DNA of 8,530 bases from Candidatus Caenarcanales bacterium. Its GTDB lineage: Bacteria > Cyanobacteriota > Vampirovibrionia > Caenarcaniphilales > Caenarcanaceae. A program made the position numbers and the translations under genes. The notes under the pieces were generated by a model. That model saw only the letters and a list, made by a program, of their open reading frames with translations. It was not told where the DNA came from and made no database searches. The stretch covers positions 1-8,530 of the forward strand of contig CANLFK010000095.1 of assembly GCA_947489925.1 (NCBI GenBank), read 5' to 3'. Shown one piece after another: positions 1 through 6,261 of this stretch; the stretch's first letter is position 1, and every line of letters begins with the position of its first letter.

Positions 1-818
1 AGACAAGCCAAAAGTCTTTCATCAAAAGAATGTGTTGCTAAATCGATAATTATATAATCAAAACATTCAGTAAACAGTTCAATTGCCCTAGATAAAGGCT
101 CAAATTCAAGTTTTTCTAAACCGTCAGTGCCTGGATCTGTTCCAATAATGGCTAAATTAGGATTTATAAAAGCACAACTACTAAAAATATAAGAACTTTC
201 CATTTTATTAACCGACTTGCAAATTTGATTAATTGTAAAAGTTGTATCAGCGTCTAGGAGCATAGAGCAGTGATTTGATTGATTAGCTAAATCTAAAATT
301 AATGTTTTTTTCTGAATGGCTGGATGATCAGAAAGACCAAAACCTAAATTAGCGGCAATTGTGCTAACCCCAGTTCCACCTTTATAGCTAGAAATTAAAA
401 CAACTCGTCCTTTTGGTCCACTGTGAGACGATCTAGACTTAGAAACACCTAATCCGCCAACTCCTAATTTTTTAATAATTCCAACCAATTCATCTTTATT
501 TAAAGGCACAGATAATAAATCCGAAACGCCTCGCTTAACTAATTGAATTAAAAGTTCTGATTCTTTTTCATGAATAATGGCAATTATCTTAGCGGCTTCA
601 TTGGAAGACCTTGCATGATCAATAATTTGAAAAGAAGCATTTGGATTGATTGGTGAAATCTCAATGATAATTAAGCTAACACTTGGATCTTTCAAAAATA
701 AACCAGAATCTTTATAAGGACATGGTATTAAATCTTGAGGATCTACTCCTGCTAGCATTAATGAACTAACAATATTATTTTGCAAATCAAAATTCTCTAA
801 TATAACTAAGCTCTTCAT
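1..818 (-). CDS. cpaE: CpaE/TadZ-like pilus-assembly ATPase (ParA/MinD superfamily), 3'-truncated by the window
   Basis: 272 codons are visible; the reading frame is open to the window edge, so the C-terminus is missing. Residues 1-118 look like a response-regulator receiver fold without its phosphoacceptor: the strand LIIIEIS carries Glu53 where Asp is expected, and the usual late Lys is replaced in LLSVPL (101-106). A basic linker follows, then a SIMIBI/ParA-type ATPase domain: P-loop KGGTGVST at 146-153, the LILDLA strand at 173-178 and a second IIIDLA strand at 256-261. The P-loop has Val where ParA/MinD have the catalytic-type Lys (KGGxGKT). Loss of this Lys is common in CpaE/TadZ proteins, which locate Tad-type pilus machinery at the cytoplasmic membrane. 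The start is firm: an in-frame TAA lies 9 bp upstream of the ATG. GAGAG lies 12 bp upstream, too far to be a good ribosome site. It is the third gene of a leftward series after the HlyD-like gene. Family assignment is good; the partner pilus genes would lie outside the window. Confidence 0.85.
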   Translation of the reverse strand, partial: MKSLVILENFDLQNNIVSSLMLAGVDPQDLIPCPYKDSGLFLKDPSVSLIIIEISPINPNASFQIIDHARSSNEAAKIIAIIHEKESELLIQLVKRGVSDLLSVPLNKDELVGIIKKLGVGGLGVSKSRSSHSGPKGRVVLISSYKGGTGVSTIAANLGFGLSDHPAIQKKTLILDLANQSNHCSMLLDADTTFTINQICKSVNKMESSYIFSSCAFINPNLAIIGTDPGTDGLEKLEFEPLSRAIELFTECFDYIIIDLATHSFDERLLAC

Positions 819-951
819 TTTTTTATATTACTCTCGGACAGATTAGCTGGTTTAAAAGAAGATAAAATATCCCCTATAGACTGATTTTTATATACCCCGC
901 TCTTAGTTAAAGTTTTTCAGTTGAACACTTGTATTGAAGATATTTAGGGAT
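819..951. other. Intergenic gap between the HlyD-like gene and cpaE-like gene
   Basis: 133 bp, non-coding. Read on the minus strand it contains TATAAA- and TATAGG-like hexamers, but none has a convincing -35 box at 16-18 bp. I see no stem followed by a T-run. The gap is long enough for a separate cpaE promoter, so cotranscription with the two genes upstream is uncertain. Confidence 0.4.
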
Positions 952-2121
952 TTAACTATGCTTAAAATCAAAAGTCAAGTTCAAATCCATACCAGGGCGA
1001 AAAGTCCTTTCTTTATTATTTAAAGCAATTTTAACCTTAAAAACCTGTTGCTTGCGGCCTTCAATAGTTTGTATATTTCTAGGCGTAAATTCGGCTTTCA
1101 GAGCAATACTTTTGATTTTGCCAAAGTTTTTCTGTTTAGAATTATGGCTTTCTTGGCTTAAAGAATTAATTTCGACTTTATCTCCCAAATGAACTTTTCC
1201 ATAATATTCTTCAGGCAAATAAGCTTCCACCCAAACGGAGTCCAAGTCAATTAAAATACCTAATATTTGATTAGTGCTAATTAAAGTACCCGGTCTTAAT
1301 TCAAATTCGTTTAGCTCACAATTACAGGGCGAAGTGATTTCCAATTCAGCAATTTGCAAATTTATTTCCAGAAGTTTAGCTTTTAAAGATTCGAGCTTTT
1401 CTTTTTCGGCTTTTAACTTTTCGGGTCTTGTACCTTTTACTAATTCTTTGTATTGGGCTTCTTTTGATTTAACCGCAAAATAACTTTTTTCAATATCTTC
1501 TTGGCGGAAGCCAGTTTTGATTTTATTAAAGTTTTCCAGACTTTCTTTCACTTTATTTTCTAAAGATTCTGCTTTACTTTGGACTTGCTCTAAGTCAGCT
1601 TGGCTAATTAATTCATTGGCAAATAATGTCTTTTTTCTTTCATAATCAGCTTTTGCTTGTTTATATTCAGCTTTTAGCGCATTCAATGAGCTTTCAGCCG
1701 CTTTAATTTCTTCTTGTCTATTTCCTTTTAATTTGAGATGATAATCCGCTTTTTCACCTTCCAACTGAGCCTTAGCCGATTCAATATCTTCAATGCGTGA
1801 ACCATTTGACAATTCTTCAATATAAGCTAATTGTGTTTGTATATCAGCTTCAATCATTTGTTTTTTTGCTTTTAATTGATTAGCTTCCAATGAAAGAATT
1901 TTTTGACCTTTAATTAAAACTTCTCCTTCCGAGGCATTCACGGCAGAAATTAAGCCCGTTTGCCTTGCACCAAATTGTACTTCAGCCGCTTGCACAATGC
2001 CTGAAACTAAAAGCTTAGACTTAGTTTTTTTATTCTGTGCCGAAAAAAAGAAAAACAAAACTAAAGAGAGAGCTAAAATTCCTAAAATTATTTTTTTTAA
2101 ATTGCTTGTCTTTTCCGCCAT
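952..2121 (-). CDS. HlyD/YbhG-family periplasmic adaptor (membrane fusion protein)
   Basis: 389 aa. It is a periplasmic adaptor that would link an inner-membrane transporter, usually ABC type in this family, to an outer-membrane exit or act as its accessory. One N-terminal membrane anchor spans about residues 10-28 (a run of I/L/F after KK). The two halves of the lipoyl/barrel-sandwich domain lie near 45-80 and 260-290, and between them a long, highly charged coiled-coil hairpin (about 82-258). The C-terminal beta-barrel has AEFTPRNIQT (343-352) followed by KQQVFKVKI and RPGM (375-378), which I recognise from YbhG/DevB-like adaptors. The hairpin carries four copies of a G-x-R-x-E-x-I/L motif (107, 133, 204, 230). 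No ABC ATPase or permease is in the window, so the partner is unknown. The start is 12 bp after the phosphatase stop with no Shine-Dalgarno, which implies translation within an operon. Family call sure, substrate unknown. Confidence 0.88.
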   Translation of the reverse strand: MAEKTSNLKKIILGILALSLVLFFFFSAQNKKTKSKLLVSGIVQAAEVQFGARQTGLISAVNASEGEVLIKGQKILSLEANQLKAKKQMIEADIQTQLAYIEELSNGSRIEDIESAKAQLEGEKADYHLKLKGNRQEEIKAAESSLNALKAEYKQAKADYERKKTLFANELISQADLEQVQSKAESLENKVKESLENFNKIKTGFRQEDIEKSYFAVKSKEAQYKELVKGTRPEKLKAEKEKLESLKAKLLEINLQIAELEITSPCNCELNEFELRPGTLISTNQILGILIDLDSVWVEAYLPEEYYGKVHLGDKVEINSLSQESHNSKQKNFGKIKSIALKAEFTPRNIQTIEGRKQQVFKVKIALNNKERTFRPGMDLNLTFDFKHS

Positions 2122-2133
2122 GAATAAAAATAT

Positions 2134-2967
2134 TTATTTGCCTTTAATTTGAGTCAATAATTCGGTTTTAATTAAATTGTTGGTCGCCAATATTTCGCCA
2201 GCAAATAAATCAATTTCTTTTTCAGTATTTGTTAATTCGCAAGCATTTCCGCCCGCCTCTTCTACAATCAAAGAACCAGCCGCCACATCCCAAATATTTA
2301 ATCCATATTCCCAAAAAGCTTCAATTCTTCCAGCCGCCACAAAGCAAAGGTCTAAAGCGGCAGAACCATCTCTTCTGACTCCATGTGTTAAAAAATTAAG
2401 CTTATGAAATAATTGCATTGACCTTTCTTGTGTGCGATTTGCCGAATAAGCAAAACCAGTTACCAATAAAGATTCACGCAAAGTATTAACCTTTGAAACT
2501 TTTAATCGTCTTCCATTTAAAAAAGCTCCAAAACCTTTAATAGCGGTAAATAATTCATTTTGTATCGGATTAAAAACTACTCCCAAAACAGGTTTTCCAT
2601 AATTCAAAAGCCCAATTGAAACACAGAAAAAAGGATAAGAATGCCTAAAATTAGTTGTTCCATCTAACGGATCAATTGCCCAAGCCCATTCCTGTTCGGC
2701 GGGTAATAAATTATTATTTTTATGCTCTGCATTTACGCCACCTCCTTCTTCGGAAATAATAAAATGAGAGGGAAAAGCTGACTTAATAGTTTCAAGAACT
2801 ACTCTCTCTGACTCTTTGTCTGCAATGGTTACAATGTCTCTCCATGAGCTTTTTTCAAATATTTGAGTGGAGTTTAATTCTCCCCAAAACTGATTAATAA
2901 TTCTTCCGCCTCGAATAGCAGCCATTATTGCTATGTCTAAAGCTGAGTTAAAGTCCAAATTTGCCAT
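2134..2967 (-). CDS. Inositol monophosphatase family protein
   Basis: 277 aa, normal length for the family. These are Mg2+-dependent, Li+-sensitive sugar/inositol phosphate phosphatases (myo-inositol-1-phosphate to inositol; relatives act on histidinol-phosphate or PAP). All metal-site motifs are visible: TIADKESE (47-54), ISEEGG with Glu73 (71-76), the signature AIDPLDGTTNF with Asp99 and Asp102 (97-107), and NIWDVAAGSLIVEEAGG with Asp227 (224-240). The block RRDGSAALDLCFVAAGRIE (198-216) is of the SuhB/plastid-IMPL1 kind, so the true substrate could be inositol-1-P or histidinol-P; I cannot choose. Cytosolic, with no signal peptide. It is the first gene of the leftward operon with the HlyD-like adaptor (12-bp gap) and is divergent from rpmJ. 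The ATG at 2967 is the first in frame and gives a normal family N-terminus; no Shine-Dalgarno precedes it. Confidence 0.93.
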   Translation of the reverse strand: MANLDFNSALDIAIMAAIRGGRIINQFWGELNSTQIFEKSSWRDIVTIADKESERVVLETIKSAFPSHFIISEEGGGVNAEHKNNNLLPAEQEWAWAIDPLDGTTNFRHSYPFFCVSIGLLNYGKPVLGVVFNPIQNELFTAIKGFGAFLNGRRLKVSKVNTLRESLLVTGFAYSANRTQERSMQLFHKLNFLTHGVRRDGSAALDLCFVAAGRIEAFWEYGLNIWDVAAGSLIVEEAGGNACELTNTEKEIDLFAGEILATNNLIKTELLTQIKGK

Positions 2968-3090
2968 ACTAATATATTAATTTAATTAAACAAGATTTGC
3001 TTTTATTAATTTATCAAAAGAAATTTTTGCTTAAATTGGCAATTTTTTGTACACTTGTAAAACTTGTTTTTATAATCAAATATTAACGCT
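2968..3090. other. Divergent intergenic region between the phosphatase gene and rpmJ
   Basis: 123 bp, about four-fifths A+T, and must hold the promoters for both directions. The rpmJ-side promoter is listed separately. On the minus side I see only TTGATA and several AT-rich hexamers without a well-spaced pair, so the phosphatase promoter is not placed. No operator palindrome stands out. Confidence 0.5.
3047..3076 (+). promoter_or_regulatory. Candidate sigma-70-type promoter of rpmJ-rpsM-chaperonin
   Basis: A perfect -10 hexamer TATAAT lies at 3071-3076 with a weak -35 TTGTAC at 3047-3052 (spacing 18). TTGGCA at 3036-3041 with TAAAAC at spacing 16 is an alternative. If the TATAAT is used, transcription would start about 7 nt before the rpmJ ATG at 3091, giving an almost leaderless mRNA. 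Motif match only. Confidence 0.4.
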
Positions 3091-3204
3091 ATGAAAAAGC
3101 GAAGTTCAGTCAAAAAGATTTGCCCAAAATGTAAGCTAGTTCGCCGAGCTGGTGTTTTATTTGTTATTTGCGAAGAGCCAAGACACAAACAAAGACAAGG
3201 CTAA
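3091..3204 (+). CDS. rpmJ: 50S ribosomal protein L36 (bL36)
   Basis: 37 aa, the standard length for the small zinc-binding protein of the large subunit. The translation begins MKKRSSVKKICPKC and ends EEPRHKQRQG. The zinc ribbon ligands are all present: Cys11, Cys14, Cys27 and His32, so this is the zinc-containing (C+) form. It lies 52 bp before rpsM in the same direction, the usual rpmJ-rpsM order of the alpha/spc region, although infA is not upstream; the divergent phosphatase gene is there instead. No Shine-Dalgarno is visible before the ATG. A longer antisense open frame covers this gene and should not be annotated. Confidence 0.97.
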   Translation: MKKRSSVKKICPKCKLVRRAGVLFVICEEPRHKQRQG

Positions 3205-3256
3205 AACTAAATTAAACTTTAAAAATCCTTTTCCCAAACCTAAATAAATAAAAAGC

Positions 3257-3619
3257 ATGACAAGAGTAGCTGGTATAGATATACCGTCAGATAAAAGAGT
3301 AGAAGTATCACTAACCTACATATACGGAATTGGTCGCCCAATTGCTCATAAAATACTAGACTCTCTTAATATTAGTTATGATGCCAAATCTAAGGAATTA
3401 ACCCCAGACCAAGTTAATCAAATTCAAAAATATATTGTTGATAATGATATTAAAATTGAAGGAGACCTTCGTAGAGATGTTAATGGACATATTCAGCGTT
3501 TAGTCTCTATTAGTTGTTATCGTGGAATTCGCCATCGTGAAGGTTTACCAGTGCGTGGACAAAAAAGCCGCAATAAAGGCGGAAAAAGGCGTGAAAAAAG
3601 AAGAAAACGGTCTAATTAA
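3257..3619 (+). CDS. rpsM: 30S ribosomal protein S13 (uS13)
   Basis: 120 aa, normal length. S13 sits in the head of the small subunit, contacts the large subunit through its helix-turn-helix body and reaches the P-site tRNA with its basic tail. The N-terminus TRVAGIDIPSDKRVEVSLTYIYGIG (2-26) and CYRGIRHREGLPVRGQ (87-102) are textbook bacterial S13. The remainder is unusual: after GQ the near-universal TNARTRKGP stretch is missing and is replaced by an 18-residue tail with 11 Lys/Arg (103-120). Other frames there do not restore the motif, so this is not a simple frameshift. The start ATG follows AAATAAATAAAAAGC with no Shine-Dalgarno. The next gene is a chaperonin 11 bp downstream, instead of the expected rpsK-rpoA-rplQ. 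Confidence 0.97.
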   Translation: MTRVAGIDIPSDKRVEVSLTYIYGIGRPIAHKILDSLNISYDAKSKELTPDQVNQIQKYIVDNDIKIEGDLRRDVNGHIQRLVSISCYRGIRHREGLPVRGQKSRNKGGKRREKRRKRSN

Positions 3620-3630
3620 CTTATATTTTA

Positions 3631-5160
3631 ATGTCTGATAATCAGGGCTTAAAGCAATCGGTACTTCTAAACAATTTAAATATTATCAAAAGTATAGCTG
3701 AAGCTGTCAAAGGTACTTTCGGTTCTCAAGGTCTTGATGTCATGCTGGTTGATGAATTTGGTAATTACACGATCACGAATGATGGCGTTAAAATACTTTC
3801 ATTGATTGAGACTAATCATCCAGCCGCCAAAATTTTAATTGAAGCCGCCAAATTTCAAGAAGAGCAAGTTGGTGATGGCACGACAACCGTTACAATTTTA
3901 GTTGAAGCACTTTTAAGCGAGGCAGTTAAGCAAGTCGAAAAAGGTGTGCCAATTCCTAAGCTAATTGAAGGTTTAAGATTGGGTTTAAATTATGCAAAAT
4001 CCAAATTAACAGAACTAGCAAGTCCCATTGAAAATTTAAAAGACCATAAATTGCGTTCAGCTTGTTTAATTGCAGGTCGTGGAGAAACCGAATTAATAGA
4101 TTTGCTTTTAAAAGCGGCCGAAACAATTGGTTTAGAGAAATTAAAAGCAAAAGATTTCAAATTTGCAAAGACTATTATTGCCAAAAACCAGACTGAATCA
4201 CAAATTATTGAAGGAATTATTTTAAATAAAAGTCGGGTTAATTCAGCAATGCCCGCTAGCTTAGAGAAAGTTAAAGTTTTTATTATTGATGATTCTTTAA
4301 TACCAGAAGACTTTCCAGAAGAAGCGATTAGCACTGAACAAGGCTTTGCACATTTTAAACAATTGCAAGGAAATTTTTTGGCGGGAATTAAACAATTAAT
4401 TGATTTGAAAGTAAATTTAGTTTTAATTGGCGGAAACTTACATCCTTATGCTGAAGAATTATTTACGCAAAATAATATTATGGCTGTTCAGAGAGTGCGA
4501 AAAAGTGAATTGTATCGAGCAGTTCAGTTTACTGGTGCAAATTTAGCCACTAGAAGAACCTTAAATTTAGCAGAGGCTGAATTAGAAAAATTTTGCGGTT
4601 TTATTGAATCAGCCAGAGAAGACCAAAACTTAGATTTAATTCGCTTGGAAGGTTGTTTATTACCAGAAAGACAAGCTAATACAATTATTATCGGAGCGGC
4701 AATTGAAGCTTTTCTAGCAGAAAAAGAAAGAATTGCTTCTGATATTGCTTCTTCTTTGCAAGCTTGTTTGGACAAAGGAGTTGTAGCTGGTGGTGGAGCA
4801 ACTGAATTGGCTTTATCTTATTTCTTGAATAATTTAAAAAAAGATTTAAGTCAAAATTCCTCTTTTGTGAATTATGGAATAGACTGCTGGATAGAAGCTC
4901 TCAAAGCTCCATTATCACAAATCAGCCAAAATTTAGGACTAAATCCGCTTGAAAAATTAGCCCAAGTTTTATCAGCTCAGGCAAATACTCAGTCTTTTTC
5001 TTTAGGAATTAATGCTGAAAATGGTGAATTAGCTTGTATGCAAGAATTAGGAGTTTTTGATCCTTTAAGCGTTAAACTTTTGGCTTTGAATACAGCTTGT
5101 GAAGTAACTATACAATTATTAAAAGTAAATATAATTATCAAAAGTAAGACTAATATATAA
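3631..5160 (+). CDS. Archaeal-like (group II/III, thermosome/TCP-1-type) chaperonin in a bacterium
   Basis: 509 aa. It is a chaperonin subunit expected to form a double-ring ATP-driven folding chamber in the cytosol. The motifs follow group II, not GroEL: MLVDEFGNYTITNDGVKIL (38-56), NHPAAKILIEAAK (62-74), VGDGTTTVTIL (80-90), then SDIASSLQACLDKGVVAGGGATE with the hydrolysis-type Asp371 and GGG 387-389, and ELGVFDPLSVKLLALNTACE (472-491). The apical segment from IIDDSLIP to LVLIGG (218-268) is only about 4 residues shorter than the matching thermosome stretch, so the helical lid protrusion is probably present and no GroES partner would be needed. Total length is somewhat short, and there is no GGM tail. 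The normally invariant LGPKG nucleotide loop reads FGSQG (30-34). It follows rpsM by 11 bp without a Shine-Dalgarno, so it is probably cotranscribed with the ribosomal genes. Bacterial group III chaperonins (described in Carboxydothermus and other Firmicutes) are the closest known idea; which branch this belongs to needs a tree. Confidence 0.9.
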   Translation: MSDNQGLKQSVLLNNLNIIKSIAEAVKGTFGSQGLDVMLVDEFGNYTITNDGVKILSLIETNHPAAKILIEAAKFQEEQVGDGTTTVTILVEALLSEAVKQVEKGVPIPKLIEGLRLGLNYAKSKLTELASPIENLKDHKLRSACLIAGRGETELIDLLLKAAETIGLEKLKAKDFKFAKTIIAKNQTESQIIEGIILNKSRVNSAMPASLEKVKVFIIDDSLIPEDFPEEAISTEQGFAHFKQLQGNFLAGIKQLIDLKVNLVLIGGNLHPYAEELFTQNNIMAVQRVRKSELYRAVQFTGANLATRRTLNLAEAELEKFCGFIESAREDQNLDLIRLEGCLLPERQANTIIIGAAIEAFLAEKERIASDIASSLQACLDKGVVAGGGATELALSYFLNNLKKDLSQNSSFVNYGIDCWIEALKAPLSQISQNLGLNPLEKLAQVLSAQANTQSFSLGINAENGELACMQELGVFDPLSVKLLALNTACEVTIQLLKVNIIIKSKTNI

Positions 5161-5162
5161 AT

Positions 5163-5354
5163 TTTGAATCAAGATTTACAAGATTAAAGGATTAACAGGA
5201 TTCACGACCGAAAAGTTCTTAATGAGAGAAAATAAACTTTAAATACAAATCCAGAAAAATCTTGAAATCTTGGTTATCCTAATTCACAAAGCCAAAAGAC
5301 AAATCATAAAGTATCTGTGTCATCTTTTCATCTGCGTTCATCTGTGATTCAGAC
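5163..5354. repeat. Palindromic MITE-like element, copy E1 (192 bp)
   Basis: It starts TTTGAATC and ends GATTCAGAC, inverted ends shared with E2 and E3. Inside are nested inverted arms: a left arm at 5163-5206 built of CAAGATTTA / CAAGATTAA / AGGATTAA / CAGGATTCA units, a facing arm at 5258-5287 (AATCTTG-AAATCTTG-GTTATCCT), and an inner hairpin AAAGTT (5212-5217) / AACTTT (5235-5240). The right end (5313-5354) has ATCTGTG/ATCTGCG units repeated every 8-10 bp. Unlike E2, this copy lacks the outer CAGATTAGCAC arm on its left. It begins 2 bp after the chaperonin stop and ends 32 bp before gene 1. It holds no gene. Confidence 0.8.
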
Positions 5355-5376
5355 AAAATAGGTTAAATGAGGGAAT

Positions 5377-5387
5377 AATAAACTTTA
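5377..5387 (+). repeat. 11-mer AATAAACTTTA at the start of membrane-protein gene 1
   Basis: An exact copy of this 11-mer is also at 5231-5241 (inside E1). Here its last A is the A of the gene 1 start codon. Two more copies occupy equivalent positions around gene 2. GAGGG at 5369-5373 lies 13 bp before the ATG, too far for a normal ribosome site. Confidence 0.7.
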
Positions 5388-5986
5388 TGGTCATTAATTC
5401 AACATTTTCATTTTCTTATTGGGTGTATTATTTTTTCATGGTGATAATTTCTCTCCTCATGGTCTTTGGTGGCTTCCATGTTGCGAGTTTTATTATCCAT
5501 CTTTATGATTCAACTTTGATTGAGCTGAAATTCATACTCTCAATAGGAGCTATTGGAATGATAGTATTACCCATTTTGCTAAAAGATTTGGCTTGTAGGA
5601 TTGCAAAATGGAACTGGAAAATGGAAAGATCTAGAAGCCTAATGTCAGAGAAAGACTTTATTAATCAAATATCTTGGCTTTTTCTACTTCTCTATTTCCC
5701 AGTCATTGGTTTTGGATTGTTTTTGTCTGCATTTCTTTTTTTTAACTTCACGATTCCAACTCAAAATATTACAGAAAAAATACAAATTCCAATTTTACAA
5801 GTAAGAACAACTTATAATTCCATCAAATATGGCGGAGCGGCAAACGGAAAAGAAGCTACTGTTAAAATTAAAAATTATATTAAAGATATAAAATTTCCAC
5901 TGGAAGCCGAGATCAAAGAAGGACAATTATTAAATTTCTCTGTCAGAAAAGGCTATTTCGGGTTTGATGTAATTGAAAAGCTTTAA
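5387..5986 (+). CDS. Unrecognised three-helix membrane protein with extracytoplasmic C-terminal domain (gene 1 of a duplicated pair)
   Basis: 199 aa; I do not recognise the family. Hydrophobic helices lie at about 13-38, 46-68 and 95-120. The loop between helices 2 and 3 is basic (CRIAKWNWKMERSR), so by the positive-inside rule the N-terminus is cytoplasmic and the last 75 residues face outward. That C-terminal domain (about 125-199) has alternating strand-like patterns (IPILQVRTTYNS, KEATVKIK, DIKFPLEAEI, LLNFSVRKGYFGFDVI) and looks like a small beta domain. There are no cysteines in it and no catalytic motif that I can name. Its paralogue follows at 6290; the two C-terminal domains are about four-fifths identical while the N-terminal halves differ much more. 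The gene is bounded by repeat elements E1 and E2. The ATG at 5387 overlaps a repeated 11-mer; Met18 (5438) is an alternative start that leaves helix 1 mostly intact. Confidence 0.75.
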   Translation: MVINSTFSFSYWVYYFFMVIISLLMVFGGFHVASFIIHLYDSTLIELKFILSIGAIGMIVLPILLKDLACRIAKWNWKMERSRSLMSEKDFINQISWLFLLLYFPVIGFGLFLSAFLFFNFTIPTQNITEKIQIPILQVRTTYNSIKYGGAANGKEATVKIKNYIKDIKFPLEAEIKEGQLLNFSVRKGYFGFDVIEKL

Positions 5987-5988
5987 CT

Positions 5989-6246
5989 GTCTTGAATCGC
6001 AGATTAGCACAGATAACACTGATTTCACAGATTTTTTATTTACAGTTTTTTGCTATTTGAAGCAGGATTTACAAGATAAAAAAATTAACAGGATTCACGC
6101 TTGAAAAGTTTTAATCAAAGGAAAATAAACTTTAAATACAAATTCAGAGAATCCTAAAATCTTGGGTATCCTGTTTCAGAAAGCAAAAAGACAAAGCCTA
6201 AACTATCTGTGTCATCTTTTCATCTGCGTCTATCTGTGATTCAGAC
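5989..6246. repeat. Palindromic MITE-like element, copy E2 (258 bp, most complete)
   Basis: Three levels of inverted repeat are nested here. The outer arm GTCTTGAATCGCAGATTAGC... (5989-6032) faces ...ATCTGTGATTCAGAC (6205-6246). A middle arm at 6056-6099 (GGATTTACAAGAT...AACAGGATTCACG) faces 6149-6180 (AATCCTAAAATCTTGGGTATCCTG). The innermost hairpin is AAAGTTT (6105-6111) / AAACTTT (6127-6133). The arms are made of degenerate 9-10-bp units around (C)AGATTAAC. The element starts 2 bp after the gene 1 stop and ends 43 bp before the gene 2 ATG. It carries no protein. It is similar in style to short dispersed palindromic repeats and MITEs. I see no clear target-site duplication. Confidence 0.82.
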
Positions 6247-6261
6247 AGAAAAACTGGGCAT

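Noticed and set aside
1274..2407. Plus-strand open frames at 1274-1483 and 2177-2407
   Set aside because: They are antisense to the adaptor and phosphatase genes and have no supporting features.
3006..3188. 60-aa minus-strand open frame
   Set aside because: It is antisense to rpmJ, which has a complete, typical L36 sequence with all zinc ligands.
3563..3619. Frameshift explaining the odd S13 tail
   Set aside because: Neither alternative frame restores TNARTRKG; one soon meets a stop and the other gives an unrelated Lys/Glu-rich string.
3956..4775. Minus-strand open frames at 3956-4150, 3990-4334 and 4524-4775
   Set aside because: They are antisense to the well-conserved chaperonin and show no recognisable protein features.
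3631..5160. Annotation of the chaperonin as groEL
   Set aside because: The ITNDG, HPAAK and GV-DPL-VK blocks and the lid-type apical region match group II/III chaperonins, and there is no GGM tail or groES neighbour.
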